From Aeromicrobium marinum DSM 15272 (GTDB taxonomy: Bacteria > Actinomycetota > Actinomycetes > Propionibacteriales > Nocardioidaceae), in assembly GCF_000160775.2 (NCBI RefSeq), contig NZ_CM001024.1, positions 1,904,119-1,968,118 of the forward strand: a DNA stretch of 64,000 nt. The letters run 5' to 3'. Within the stretch, counting starts at the first letter, position 1; every line of letters starts with the position of its first letter. This document shows positions 44,749-52,729 of the stretch, one piece after another. Both the position numbers and the translations under genes were made by a program. A model generated the notes under the pieces. The model worked only from the letters and a program-made list of their open reading frames with translations, did no database searches and had not been told where the DNA came from.

Positions 44749-45918
44749 TCAGGCTCCCTGTCCGTTGGCGAGTTCGGCGGCCTTGTCGGCGGCGCCGTCC
44801 ATCGTCTCGACCTGCGTCACCAGCGGGTGGTTCAGCTCGTCGAGGATCGCGCGACCCTCGTCGACGTTGTTGCCGTCGAGGCGCACGACCAGCGGCTTGG
44901 TGGCGTTGTCGCCGAGCAGCTCCAGCGCGCCCTTGATGCCGTTGGCGACCGCGTCGCAGGACGTGATGCCGCCGAACACGTTGACGAACACGCTCTTGAC
45001 CTGGTCGTCCCCGAGGATCACGTCGAGGCCGTCGGCCATGACCTGCGCCGAGGCTCCTCCGCCGATGTCGAGGAAGTTGGCGGGCTTCACGCCGCCGTGC
45101 TTCTCCCCGGCGTAGGCGACGACGTCGAGGGTGCTCATGACGAGCCCCGCCCCGTTGCCGATGATGCCGACCTCGCCGTCGAGCTTGACGTAGTTGAGGC
45201 CCTTGGCCTTGGCCTTGGCCTCCAGCGGGTCGGCCGCGGCCTTGTCCTCGAAGCCGGCGTGGTCGTCGTGGCGGAACTCGGCGTTCTCGTCGAGCGAGAC
45301 CTTGCCGTCCAGCGCCTCGAGCACGTCGCCCTCCAGACGCGCCAGCGGGTTGACCTCGACGAGGGTCGCGTCCTCCTCCACGAAGGTCTTCCACAGCGTC
45401 AGGACCGTGGTGACGGCCTGCTCGGTGAGGGCCTCGGGGAATCCGGCCTCCGCGACGATCTCGCGGGCCTTGGCGTCGTCGACCCCGGCACCGGCGTCGA
45501 TCGGGATCTGCTTGACGGCGTCGGGGTTGGTCTTCGCGACCTCCTCGATCTCGACACCGCCCTCGACGCTCGCGATGCAGAGGTAGCTGCGGTTCGCGCG
45601 GTCCAGCAGGAAGGAGAAGTAGTACTCCTCCTCGATGGTCGCCGCGGGCGCGATGAGCACCCGGTTCACCGTCAGGCCCTTGATCTGCATGCCGAGGATG
45701 TTCGACGCGTGCTGATGCGCCTCGTCCGGCGTCTTCGCCAGCTTGACGCCGCCGGCCTTGCCTCGCCCGCCCGCCTTGACCTGGGCCTTGACGACGACGA
45801 CACCGAGCTGCTCGGCAGCGGCCTTCGCCTCGTCGGGGGTGGTGGCGACGATGCCGGTCGTGACCGGTACGCCGTGCTTGGCGAAGAGTTCCTTCGCCTG
45901 GTATTCCATCAGATCCAC
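44749..45918 (-). CDS. sucC: Succinyl-CoA synthetase beta subunit
   Basis: 389-residue ATP-grasp subunit. N-terminus [17 protein letters not shown] is typical of actinobacterial SucC; the start codon is GTG at 45918, although ATG nine bases later is in frame. Conserved parts include [20 protein letters not shown] and [15 protein letters not shown]. Forms the heteromer with SucD; nucleotide preference cannot be stated. Confidence 0.97.
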   Translation of the reverse strand: MDLMEYQAKELFAKHGVPVTTGIVATTPDEAKAAAEQLGVVVVKAQVKAGGRGKAGGVKLAKTPDEAHQHASNILGMQIKGLTVNRVLIAPAATIEEEYYFSFLLDRANRSYLCIASVEGGVEIEEVAKTNPDAVKQIPIDAGAGVDDAKAREIVAEAGFPEALTEQAVTTVLTLWKTFVEEDATLVEVNPLARLEGDVLEALDGKVSLDENAEFRHDDHAGFEDKAAADPLEAKAKAKGLNYVKLDGEVGIIGNGAGLVMSTLDVVAYAGEKHGGVKPANFLDIGGGASAQVMADGLDVILGDDQVKSVFVNVFGGITSCDAVANGIKGALELLGDNATKPLVVRLDGNNVDEGRAILDELNHPLVTQVETMDGAADKAAELANGQGA

Positions 45919-45990
45919 GGTGGAGTCCGTCCTGTGAGTTGACGTCCTGGGGGCTCCCGGCCCGCGAGCTGGGTCCGCGGCAGAGCCGGT

Positions 45991-46053
45991 GCGACTCTAT
46001 CCGCGGTGGAACGGCGGGGCATCGTGGGGTCCGTTACTGTCCCGTAGAGTCGC
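45991..46053. promoter_or_regulatory. Symmetric divergent promoters of sucC and the hydrolase
   Basis: The sucC -10 candidate TAGAGT (45999-45994, minus) and the hydrolase -10 candidate TAGAGT (46045-46050, plus) are each followed by CGC, so TAGAGTCGC occurs in inverted orientation 44 bases apart. A common factor may recognise the extended sequence. Confidence 0.45.
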
Positions 46054-46091
46054 GGAGCGTCCGTGCCGAGGAAAACCGTCGAGGAGACCCG

Positions 46092-46973
46092 ATGAGCATC
46101 ACGTCGGTCCGCTCCGGGGACGTCCGTCTGGCCGTGCACGAGAGCGGTCCGTCCGACGCCCCGGTCATCATCGCCGTCCACGGCTACCCCGACACGTCGG
46201 CGGTGTGGAACCAGGTGGTCCCGCTGCTCGACGACACGTTCCGGGTCGTCACGTACGACGTCCGCGGGACCGGCGGGTCCAGCGCCCCCCGGGGCAGGGC
46301 CGCCTACGCGACCCGGCACCTGGTCGACGACCTCGCGGCCGTGGTGGAGGCCGTGGCCCCGGGCCGCACGGTCCACCTGCTGGGCCACGACTGGGGCTCG
46401 GTCCAGCTGTGGGACGCGGTGCTGACGGAGGCGGACCATCCCCGGCTGCGCGGCAGGATCGCCTCGTTCACGTCGGTCAGCGGCCCCGCGCTGGAGCTGG
46501 TCGGACACTTCCTCGCCTCGAGCGCCCGGCGCCGTCAGTACCTGCCGCTGGCCCGACAGCTGGCCAAGTCCTGGTACGTCATGGTGTTCCAGCTGCCGGT
46601 GCTGCCCGAGCTGGTCCTCACCGCTCTGGGACAGCGTCTGCCGCGGATCCTGGCCGGCGGACAGGATTTGCAGGACAGCCACTGGGGCGAGACCTTCGTC
46701 GAGGACGCCCGACGCGGGGTCAACCTCTACCGGGCCAACTCGCCCCGCTTCACCCCGGCGTCGACCCGCGTGCCGGTGCAGCTGGTGGTGCCGACCCGCG
46801 ACGCCTTCCTGTCGCCGGCGATCTACGCGGACGTCGCGACCTTCGCCCCGGACCTGCGCCGGCTCGACGTCGTGGCCGACCACTGGATCCCCCAGGCACA
46901 GCCGGACGTGGTGGCCGACGCCGTGCGGACCTGGGTCGACGACGTCGAGGCGCGCCAGTCCCGAGCGGGATGA
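46092..46973 (+). CDS. Alpha/beta-fold hydrolase (epoxide-hydrolase-like)
   Basis: 293-residue cytosolic hydrolase starting MSITSVRSGDVRLAVHESG. The oxyanion strand is VHGYPDTSAVW, the nucleophile elbow GHDWGSVQLW (Asp nucleophile, as in epoxide hydrolases and dehalogenases), with later DAFLS and DHWIP holding the acid and His. ATG 46092 has GAGGAG upstream. Substrate unknown. Its stop codon is repeated in a tandem 15-bp repeat. Confidence 0.88.
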   Translation: MSITSVRSGDVRLAVHESGPSDAPVIIAVHGYPDTSAVWNQVVPLLDDTFRVVTYDVRGTGGSSAPRGRAAYATRHLVDDLAAVVEAVAPGRTVHLLGHDWGSVQLWDAVLTEADHPRLRGRIASFTSVSGPALELVGHFLASSARRRQYLPLARQLAKSWYVMVFQLPVLPELVLTALGQRLPRILAGGQDLQDSHWGETFVEDARRGVNLYRANSPRFTPASTRVPVQLVVPTRDAFLSPAIYADVATFAPDLRRLDVVADHWIPQAQPDVVADAVRTWVDDVEARQSRAG

Positions 46974-47015
46974 CGACCCTGCGGATGACGGCCCTGCGGA
47001 TGACGGCCCTGCGGA
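46971..47015. repeat. 15-bp tandem repeat, three units, at the hydrolase stop
   Basis: Units 46971-46985, 46986-47000 and 47001-47015 read TGACG(A/G)CCCTGCGGA. Each begins with TGA in frame with the hydrolase, so the stop is present three times. The repeat fills the short gap to the convergent small gene. Confidence 0.88.
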
Positions 47016-47023
47016 CCCCCGTC

Positions 47024-47317
47024 TCAGCCGGCGGCGGTGATCACGTCGACGTCGTCGACGTGCCGCGCGGCCAGCGCGGCGGTGACCGCGGTCGGGTCGT
47101 CGCCGGACGCCACCACCACCCGGGCAGCGTCCTCGGCCACGGCGGTCGCGGCCAGGTCGTCGACCGACACCCCCGCGCCGATCCACACGACCTCCGCGCC
47201 GGTGTCGCGCAGGCGCCTCGCCTCGACGTCCAGGCCCTCACCGGACCCGGTCGACCCCACCACCACTCGTTCCGATCGCCGCACGTCGGCAGTCTCGCAC
47301 GCTGTGAATCCGACCAC
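47024..47317 (-). CDS. Small protein resembling a B12-binding-type alpha/beta domain
   Basis: 97-residue protein, VVVGSTGSGEGLDVEARRL then GAEVVWIGAGVSVDDLAATA and AARVVVASGDDP. The strand-helix order resembles the cobalamin-binding Rossmann-like domain of methylmalonyl-CoA mutase, but the DxHxxG cobalamin motif is absent. GTG at 47317 is preceded by GGGAGG. Function unknown; it could be a remnant or a stand-alone ligand-binding domain. Confidence 0.6.
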   Translation of the reverse strand: MVGFTACETADVRRSERVVVGSTGSGEGLDVEARRLRDTGAEVVWIGAGVSVDDLAATAVAEDAARVVVASGDDPTAVTAALAARHVDDVDVITAAG

Positions 47318-47362
47318 AGGACCTCCCGGCCTCAGGCGGCGAACGGCCTCCTCACCACAGCA

Positions 47363-47406
47363 GATCGGCCGATCGATGCCACGACGTACCGACCATCGGC
47401 TAAGGT
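47363..47406 (+). promoter_or_regulatory. M23 peptidase promoter with upstream palindrome
   Basis: TAAGGT (47401-47406) is a -10 candidate giving a 30-base leader with GGAGGT before the GTG start at 47443. A perfect 12-bp palindrome GATCGGCCGATC lies at 47363-47374, near -40, and could bind a regulator. Confidence 0.45.
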
Positions 47407-47442
47407 GGGCCGCGTTCTGTCATCCACTGGTCGGAGGTCTGC

Positions 47443-48243
47443 GTGAGTTCGTCCGCGCCCAAGCGCCGACTCGACGTCCGACAGCAGTCCTCGCAACGCC
47501 CCCCCGCGGGCCGTCGCGTCGCCCGACGTCAGAGTCGCGTCCGCCGGAGCTTGCGCCCCTCGTTCGCGATGGTCGGCGCCCTGGCCCTGGTCGTCGCCGG
47601 CATCGGCTCGGCGGTCATCACCAACAAGGCCGACGGCAGCGCACTCACCGCCAACTACCAGGCGATCTCCGCCGCCTACACCGGCGGCATCGCCGCTGAC
47701 GACGGCACCGTCGACGTCAGCCGCAGCTTCGACCGTGAGCTGCTCGAGGAGCAGACCCGCATCCAGGCGGAGCAGTTCGAGATCACCCAGCAGCAGCTGG
47801 CCCAGGACACCCAGGCCGCCGCCGACCAGCTGCGGGCCAACCAGTGGGTCCTCCCGGTCGCCGGCTACCGCCTCTCGGCCCGCTTCGGCCAGCGCAGCAG
47901 CCTCTGGAGCAGCGGCATGCACACCGGCCTGGACTTCGCCGGCCCGTCCGGCTCCACGATCGTCTCGGTCGCTGCCGGAACCGTGATCTCCGCCGGGTAC
48001 GAGGGCTCGTACGGCAACCGCACCGTCATCGAGCTGGAGGACGGCACCGAGGTCTGGTACGCCCACCAGAGCCGCATGATCGTGCGACCCGGCGAGACCG
48101 TGACCGCCGGACAGACGATCGGGTACACCGGATCGACCGGCAACTCCACGGGCCCCCACCTGCACCTGGAGATCTACCCGGCCGGCAGCTCGTCGCCGGT
48201 CGATCCCGCCGTCGTGCTGCGCACGCACAACGTCAACCCCTGA
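47443..48243 (+). CDS. M23-family metallopeptidase, membrane-anchored
   Basis: 266-residue peptidoglycan endopeptidase-like protein. A basic cytoplasmic N-terminus is followed by one transmembrane segment (about residues 42-60), a Gln/Glu-rich coiled stretch (about 100-130) and the LytM domain with HTGLDFAGP and the metal-binding GPHLHLE. The domain has all expected zinc ligands, so it may cleave cross-links. GTG start with GGAGGT upstream. It is the conserved neighbour of sucCD and the PcrA helicase in actinobacteria. Confidence 0.92.
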   Translation: MSSSAPKRRLDVRQQSSQRPPAGRRVARRQSRVRRSLRPSFAMVGALALVVAGIGSAVITNKADGSALTANYQAISAAYTGGIAADDGTVDVSRSFDRELLEEQTRIQAEQFEITQQQLAQDTQAAADQLRANQWVLPVAGYRLSARFGQRSSLWSSGMHTGLDFAGPSGSTIVSVAAGTVISAGYEGSYGNRTVIELEDGTEVWYAHQSRMIVRPGETVTAGQTIGYTGSTGNSTGPHLHLEIYPAGSSSPVDPAVVLRTHNVNP

Positions 48244-48277
48244 GGGCCTCCCCGCTCGCCTCCCCGCGGTGAGGCAC

Positions 48278-48289
48278 TACGGTCGGGCC
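48278..48289 (+). promoter_or_regulatory. Leaderless promoter of the phosphatidyltransferase gene
   Basis: TACGGT (48278-48283), CGGGCC, then ATG at 48290. Matches the TANNNT-N6-start pattern found at many genes in this window. Confidence 0.55.
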
Positions 48290-48901
48290 ATGGTGACTTC
48301 CCCGGCCCCGTCCGCCACCTTCGTGTGGGACGGCGCCCCCGTCGCCACGTGGGCGAACCTGGTCACGACCGTCCGCACCGCCGGAGCCGTCGTCCTCGGG
48401 GTGGTCGGACTGCTCGAGGCGTCCGAGCTGTTGCTCGCGATCGCCTACGGGGTGTACTGGGTCGGCGACTCCCTCGACGGCAACGTCGCCCGGTGGACCG
48501 GCGGCGAGACCCGGCTCGGAGCGGTGTACGACATCGTCAGCGACCGGGCGTGCAGCGCGGTCCTGATCGGCGGACTGCTCGTCGTCCGGCCGGACTTCGC
48601 GCCGGCCCTGGTGATCTACCTGCTGCAGTTCATGGTGATCGACATGATGCTGTCACTCGGGTTCCTGCACTGGCCGCTGGTCAGCCCGAACTACTTCCAC
48701 CGGGTCGACCGCGTGCTCTGGCGCTGGAACTGGTCGGTCCCGGCCAAGACGGCCAACACGACCCTGCTGCTGGTGCTGCTGCTGGTCGCTCCCGTCGCGG
48801 TGGCCACCGTGGTCGCCGTGGTGCAGCTGGCCGTCAAGGTCTGGTCCGCCCACCGCATGCTGACGATCGCTGCTGCCGGGCAGACGTGCTCGCCGGACTG
48901 A
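48290..48901 (+). CDS. CDP-alcohol phosphatidyltransferase family protein
   Basis: 203-residue membrane enzyme. The family motif D-G-x2-A-R-x8-G-x3-D-x3-D is complete: DGNVARWTGGETRLG followed by AVYDIVSD. It should join a CDP-diacylglycerol headgroup to an alcohol; the alcohol (inositol phosphate, glycerol phosphate or other) cannot be read. The last 16 bases overlap the start of a VTT-like gene. Confidence 0.87.
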   Translation: MVTSPAPSATFVWDGAPVATWANLVTTVRTAGAVVLGVVGLLEASELLLAIAYGVYWVGDSLDGNVARWTGGETRLGAVYDIVSDRACSAVLIGGLLVVRPDFAPALVIYLLQFMVIDMMLSLGFLHWPLVSPNYFHRVDRVLWRWNWSVPAKTANTTLLLVLLLVAPVAVATVVAVVQLAVKVWSAHRMLTIAAAGQTCSPD

Positions 48902-49356
48902 TCACCGTCCTCGGGGCGGTGGGGCTGGGGTTCGCCTCGGCCGTCCTCCCCCTGGTGAACGCCGAGGCCGTGACCACGGCGATCGCCCTCGTCGAGGCGT
49001 GGCCGGTGGCGCTCGCCGCATGTGTCGCGCTGGCCGCGGGGCAGACGGCCGGCAAGGTCGTGCTCTACGAGGCCGGCAGGGCCGGGCGGCGGGTGGTGGA
49101 GCGCCGGCCTCCCAAGCGCCCCGACGCGTGGTGGGTGCGCGCCGGCACCAGGCTCCTGGCCGCCCTGGACGGGCGCTGGCGCGCGATCGGGGTGATCTCG
49201 CTGTCCGCCTCCGTGGGCCTCCCCCCGCTGCTGGCCACCGCGACCGCCGCCGGCGTCGTGCAGATGCGCCGGCTCGACTTCGTGGTGTGCTGCTTCGCCG
49301 GGCGGACGGTCAGGTTCGCGGCGATCGCGATGCCGATCGTGTTCGCCACGACCTGA
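48886..49356 (+). CDS. Small VTT/DedA-like membrane protein
   Basis: 156-residue polytopic protein starting VLAGLITVLGAVGLGF, with the segment AAGQTAGKVVLYEAGRAGR and a later re-entrant pattern GLPPLLATATAAGVVQMRRLD like VTT/YqaA (SNARE-associated Golgi) proteins. GTG 48886 overlaps the phosphatidyltransferase end by 16 bases. VTT proteins act in lipid transport or flipping, which fits the lipid-synthesis neighbour; function here is inferred. Confidence 0.75.
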   Translation: MLAGLITVLGAVGLGFASAVLPLVNAEAVTTAIALVEAWPVALAACVALAAGQTAGKVVLYEAGRAGRRVVERRPPKRPDAWWVRAGTRLLAALDGRWRAIGVISLSASVGLPPLLATATAAGVVQMRRLDFVVCCFAGRTVRFAAIAMPIVFATT

Positions 49357-49375
49357 CGGCTCGCCCGCCGCGGGC

Positions 49376-51700
49376 TCAGAGCTTCTCGAGCTTGGCGTAC
49401 CGCAGGATGAGTCGCTTGATGCCCTGTGAGCCGAAGTCGACCGACGCCTGACTGTTCTGGCCCTGACCGTCGAGCGCGACGACCGTGCCGAGACCGAAGG
49501 TGTCGTGCGAGACCCGGTCGCCCGGATCGAGCGAGGGGATGCCGCTCATGTCGGTCGACCGGGCCGACACGTTGCCGGAGCGGAACGAGCCCTGCGCCCG
49601 GGCGGTGACCGACGGGGTGGACGGCATCCACTGGGTCGGCGGGCTGGCCTCGCGTCGCCAGTCGACCAGGTGGTCGGGCACCTCCTCGACGAAGCGGGAG
49701 GCCGGGTTGTACGACGGTGCGCCCCACGCCGACCGGCTCGTGGCCCGGGTCAGGTACAGCCGCTCGCGGGCGCGGGTGATGCCCACGTAGGCGAGTCGCC
49801 GCTCCTCGGCGAGCTCGGCGGGGTCCCCCATGGACCGCATGTGGGGGAAGATGCCGTCCTCGAGCCCGGTGAGGAAGACCACGGGGAACTCCAGACCCTT
49901 GGCGGTGTGCAGGGTCATGAGCGTGACGACCCCGTCGCCGGAGTCGGGGATCGAGTCGGCATCGGCCACCAGGGAGACCCGTTCGAGGAACGCCGCGAGG
50001 GAGCCCGGGGTGAGGTCGACGTCGTCGGGGTCGGCCGGGGCGTCGTCGTCGACCGTGGCGGCAGCCGTCACGAACTCCCGGGCGACCGCGACGAGCTCGG
50101 CGAGGTTCTCGACCCGGGACTCGTCCTGCGGGTCGTCGCTCTTCTCCAGCGCGGCCAGGTAGCCGCTGCGGGTCAGGGCCGCCTCGAGCACCTGGTCGGC
50201 CGGGGCGCCGGACTCGGCGAGCTCCATCAGCTCGGCCATGGTGCCGGCGAACCCCGCCACCGCGGTGCGCGACCGGGTCGCGAGGTCGGCGACCTCGTCG
50301 CAGCGACGCATCGCCTCCCAGAAGCTGACGCCCTCGCGGGCCGCGAACACCTCCAGGCTGGCCTCGGCGCGGTCGCCGATGCCCCGCTTGGGCTCGTTGA
50401 CGATGCGGCGCATCGAGACGGTGTCGCGGGGGTTGACCAGCGCCCGGAGGTAGGCCAGCGCGTCGCGCACCTCCTTGCGCTCGTAGAACCTGACCCCGCC
50501 GACCACGCGGTACGGCAGGCCCACGCGGATGAAGACCTCCTCGAAGATCCGGCTCTGGGCGTTGGTCCGGTAGAACACCGCGACGCCGGCGGGGGTCGCT
50601 GCGCCGTCGTCGGTGAGCGTGTCGATCTCGTCGGCGATGAACTGGGCCTCGTCGCGTTCGTCGTCGGCGACGTAGCCGACGATCTTCTCGCCCTCGCCCT
50701 CGGCCGACCACAGGTTCTTCTCGGGCCGGCCCTCGTTGCGGCTGATGACCGCGTTGGCCGCCGACAGGATCGTCTGGGTCGAGCGGTAGTTCTGCTCGAG
50801 CAGGATCGTGCGGGCGTCGGGGAAGTCGTCCTCGAACTCCAGGATGTTGCGGATGCTGGCCCCGCGGAAGGCGTAGATGGACTGGTCGGAGTCACCGACG
50901 ACCAGGAGGTCGGACTCCGGGTCGCACAGCTCGCGGATGAGCGAGTACTGCGCATGGTTGGTGTCCTGGTACTCGTCGACCAGGACGTGCCGGAACCGGC
51001 GTCGGTAGGACTCGGCCACGGCGGGAAAGGCCTGGAACAGGTGGACGGTGTTCATGATGAGGTCGTCGAAGTCCATCGCGTTGGCGGCGATGAGACGGCG
51101 CTGGTAGGTGCCGTAGGCCTCGGCGTACAGCTCCTCGGTGGGGTTCTCGGCCCGGCCGGCGGCCGACTCGTGGTCGACCAGCTCGTTCTTGAGGTTCGAC
51201 ACGTGGGCCAGCACGGCCCGGGGGTTGACGCGCTTGGGGTCCAGCTGCATGTCGCGGCACACCAGGGTCATGAGCCGGCGGGAGTCGGCAGCGTCGTAGA
51301 CGGTGAAGGACGACGTGTACCCCAGGGTGGCGGCCTCGCGGCGCAGGATGCGGACGCAGGCGGAGTGGAAGGTCGAGACCCACATGGCGCGGGAGGCGCC
51401 GCCGACCATCTCGGCGACCCGCTCACGCATCTCGGCGGCCGCCTTGTTGGTGAAGGTGATGGCCAGGATGGAGCCGGGGTGGGCGCCGCGCGCGGCCATG
51501 AGCCAGGCGATGCGCCGGGTGAGCACCCGGGTCTTGCCCGAGCCGGCGCCGGCCACGACGAGCAGGGGCCCACCGGGGTGGCTGACGGCCTCGCGCTGCG
51601 CGTCGTTGAGGTCCTCGAGGAGGGTCTCGGACCGGGGAGCACGGCGGGCGGGGGCGCGCTCGGGTGCGGCGGCCGGGGGCACGGGGAAAGGCAGGGTCAT
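49376..51700 (-). CDS. pcrA: ATP-dependent DNA helicase PcrA/UvrD1
   Basis: 774-residue SF1A helicase in nucleotide excision repair and replication-fork clearing. Motif I is AGAGSGKT (near residue 51), motif II DEYQDTNHAQ, motif III GDSDQSIYAFRGA and late VTLMTLHTAKGLEFP. A C-terminal Tudor-like segment, HDTFGLGTVVALDG, ends the protein. ATG 51700 follows TAGGCT by nine bases. It forms the right end of the conserved M23-sucCD block. Confidence 0.96.
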   Translation of the reverse strand: MTLPFPVPPAAAPERAPARRAPRSETLLEDLNDAQREAVSHPGGPLLVVAGAGSGKTRVLTRRIAWLMAARGAHPGSILAITFTNKAAAEMRERVAEMVGGASRAMWVSTFHSACVRILRREAATLGYTSSFTVYDAADSRRLMTLVCRDMQLDPKRVNPRAVLAHVSNLKNELVDHESAAGRAENPTEELYAEAYGTYQRRLIAANAMDFDDLIMNTVHLFQAFPAVAESYRRRFRHVLVDEYQDTNHAQYSLIRELCDPESDLLVVGDSDQSIYAFRGASIRNILEFEDDFPDARTILLEQNYRSTQTILSAANAVISRNEGRPEKNLWSAEGEGEKIVGYVADDERDEAQFIADEIDTLTDDGAATPAGVAVFYRTNAQSRIFEEVFIRVGLPYRVVGGVRFYERKEVRDALAYLRALVNPRDTVSMRRIVNEPKRGIGDRAEASLEVFAAREGVSFWEAMRRCDEVADLATRSRTAVAGFAGTMAELMELAESGAPADQVLEAALTRSGYLAALEKSDDPQDESRVENLAELVAVAREFVTAAATVDDDAPADPDDVDLTPGSLAAFLERVSLVADADSIPDSGDGVVTLMTLHTAKGLEFPVVFLTGLEDGIFPHMRSMGDPAELAEERRLAYVGITRARERLYLTRATSRSAWGAPSYNPASRFVEEVPDHLVDWRREASPPTQWMPSTPSVTARAQGSFRSGNVSARSTDMSGIPSLDPGDRVSHDTFGLGTVVALDGQGQNSQASVDFGSQGIKRLILRYAKLEKL

Positions 51701-51768
51701 GGCGGCTCCAGCCTACGGCGCCCCGCCGACGGCCCCGCCCACCCGCCACCCCGCCTGGGCGGTGGATT

Positions 51769-51824
51769 CGCGACCGAATGGACCCCGGAGGTGCTTCCGC
51801 GACCGCATGAGGCTTCTTTCGGTC
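51769..51824. repeat. Repeated motif in the pcrA-gntR intergenic region
   Basis: CGCGACCG(A/C)ATG occurs twice (near 51769 and 51799) and GACCGAA/TTCGGTC (51772-51778, 51818-51824) form a spaced inverted repeat. The intervening GACCCCGGAGGTGCTTCC resembles the arm of palindrome 1 (GACCCAGAAGTGCTCCCG). The gap 51701-51891 otherwise holds only the two promoters. Confidence 0.4.
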
Positions 51825-51854
51825 CGCCTGACACCGCGCGGGGGGAGACAGCGC

Positions 51855-51860
51855 TACGAT
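51855..51860 (+). promoter_or_regulatory. Promoter of the upstream ORF/gntR/GNAT unit
   Basis: TACGAT matches the -10 pattern, placing the start near 51867 and a leader of about 25 bases with GGGAGG before the upstream ORF. Confidence 0.45.
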
Positions 51861-51891
51861 CGGCGGGTCTCGAGCTGCCCGGGAGGACCGC

Positions 51892-51933
51892 ATGGACGAG
51901 CGCACCAGGGCCCGTCGGCGGGTCACGTCGTGA
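51892..51933 (+). CDS. Putative 13-residue Arg-rich leader peptide before gntR
   Basis: A short ORF, MDERTRARRRVTS, has a strong ribosome site (GGGAGG five bases upstream). Its TGA stop overlaps the gntR start (GTGA, 51930-51933), while gntR has no good ribosome site of its own, so ribosomes finishing it would re-initiate on gntR. Five Arg in 13 residues raise the possibility of attenuation by charged-tRNA supply. Could also be a chance ORF. Confidence 0.55.
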   Translation: MDERTRARRRVTS

Positions 51934-52289
51934 TCACCGTCTCGGTCGACCCCGGCTCCGGTGAGGCGCCGTTCGAGCAGGTCCGTCGCCAGGTCGCCGC
52001 GGCCGCGACGTCCGGGACCCTCGGCCCGGGTCACAAGCTGCCCACCGTGCGCCAGCTCGCCGCGGACCTGGGTCTGGCCGTCAACACCGTCGCCCGGGCC
52101 TACCGCGAGCTCGAGGCCGACGGCGTCATCGAGACCCACGGCCGCCGAGGCACGTTCATCGCCAGCACCCGCACCGCCGACCCGGACGCGACCGCGGCGG
52201 CAGCGACGTTCGTCGACGTCGCCCGTCGGCGGGGGCTGGGACGCGACGAGGCGGTCCGGCTCGTGGAGCAGCAGTGGCCCCGGGTGTGA
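51930..52289 (+). CDS. GntR-family regulator, YtrA-like
   Basis: 119-residue regulator with only the winged-helix domain and a short C-terminal helix, as in YtrA-type proteins. HTH region: KLPTVRQLAADLGLAVNTVA, followed by the wing DGVIETHGRRGTFIA. GTG 51930 overlaps a 13-codon upstream ORF. It is followed by a GNAT gene with a GTGA overlap. Such regulators often control ABC exporters; none is adjacent. Confidence 0.88.
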   Translation: MITVSVDPGSGEAPFEQVRRQVAAAATSGTLGPGHKLPTVRQLAADLGLAVNTVARAYRELEADGVIETHGRRGTFIASTRTADPDATAAAATFVDVARRRGLGRDEAVRLVEQQWPRV

Positions 52290-52729
52290 CGGAGCCCCTG
52301 AACCCCCGCCGCGCCGGTGAGGCCGACTTCGACGAGCTGACCGACCTGTGGGAGCGGTCGGCACGCAGCACGCACGGGTTCCTCGCCGACGAGGACGTCA
52401 GCGAGATGCGGCCCTCCGTGCGCGACCTGCTGCTGCCGTCGATGGACGTCTGGGTCGTCGACGTCGACGCCGAGGCGGCGGCGTTCGCCGGGGTGCGCGA
52501 CCACCACGTGGAGCTGTTGTACGTCGAGCCCCGCCACCACGGCCGCGGACTCGGCAGCCGGCTGCTGAGGTGGACCGCCGCGACCACCGTCGAGGTCTAC
52601 GCGGACAACGTCACCGGGATGGGCTTCTACCGGTCCCACGGGTTCACGGAGACCCGCCGCGACCCCACCGACGTCCTGGGCCGGCCGTTCCCGATCGCCC
52701 ACCTCGCCCGTCGCTCCGTCACACCGTGA
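52286..52729 (+). CDS. GNAT-family N-acetyltransferase
   Basis: 147-residue acetyltransferase, start VTEPLNPRRAGEADFDELTD. The acetyl-CoA loop is VEPRHHGRGLGSRLL and a C-terminal YADNVTGMGFYRSHGF is diagnostic. GTG 52286 overlaps the gntR stop by four bases; GTG 52274 is also in frame. Its 3' end overlaps the convergent MpaB-like gene by 11 bases. Substrate unknown. Confidence 0.86.
   Translation: MTEPLNPRRAGEADFDELTDLWERSARSTHGFLADEDVSEMRPSVRDLLLPSMDVWVVDVDAEAAAFAGVRDHHVELLYVEPRHHGRGLGSRLLRWTAATTVEVYADNVTGMGFYRSHGFTETRRDPTDVLGRPFPIAHLARRSVTP

Noticed and set aside
16397-47015. CRISPR-like repeats
   Set aside because: The two tandem repeats have 12- and 15-bp units without spacers, and no cas genes are present.
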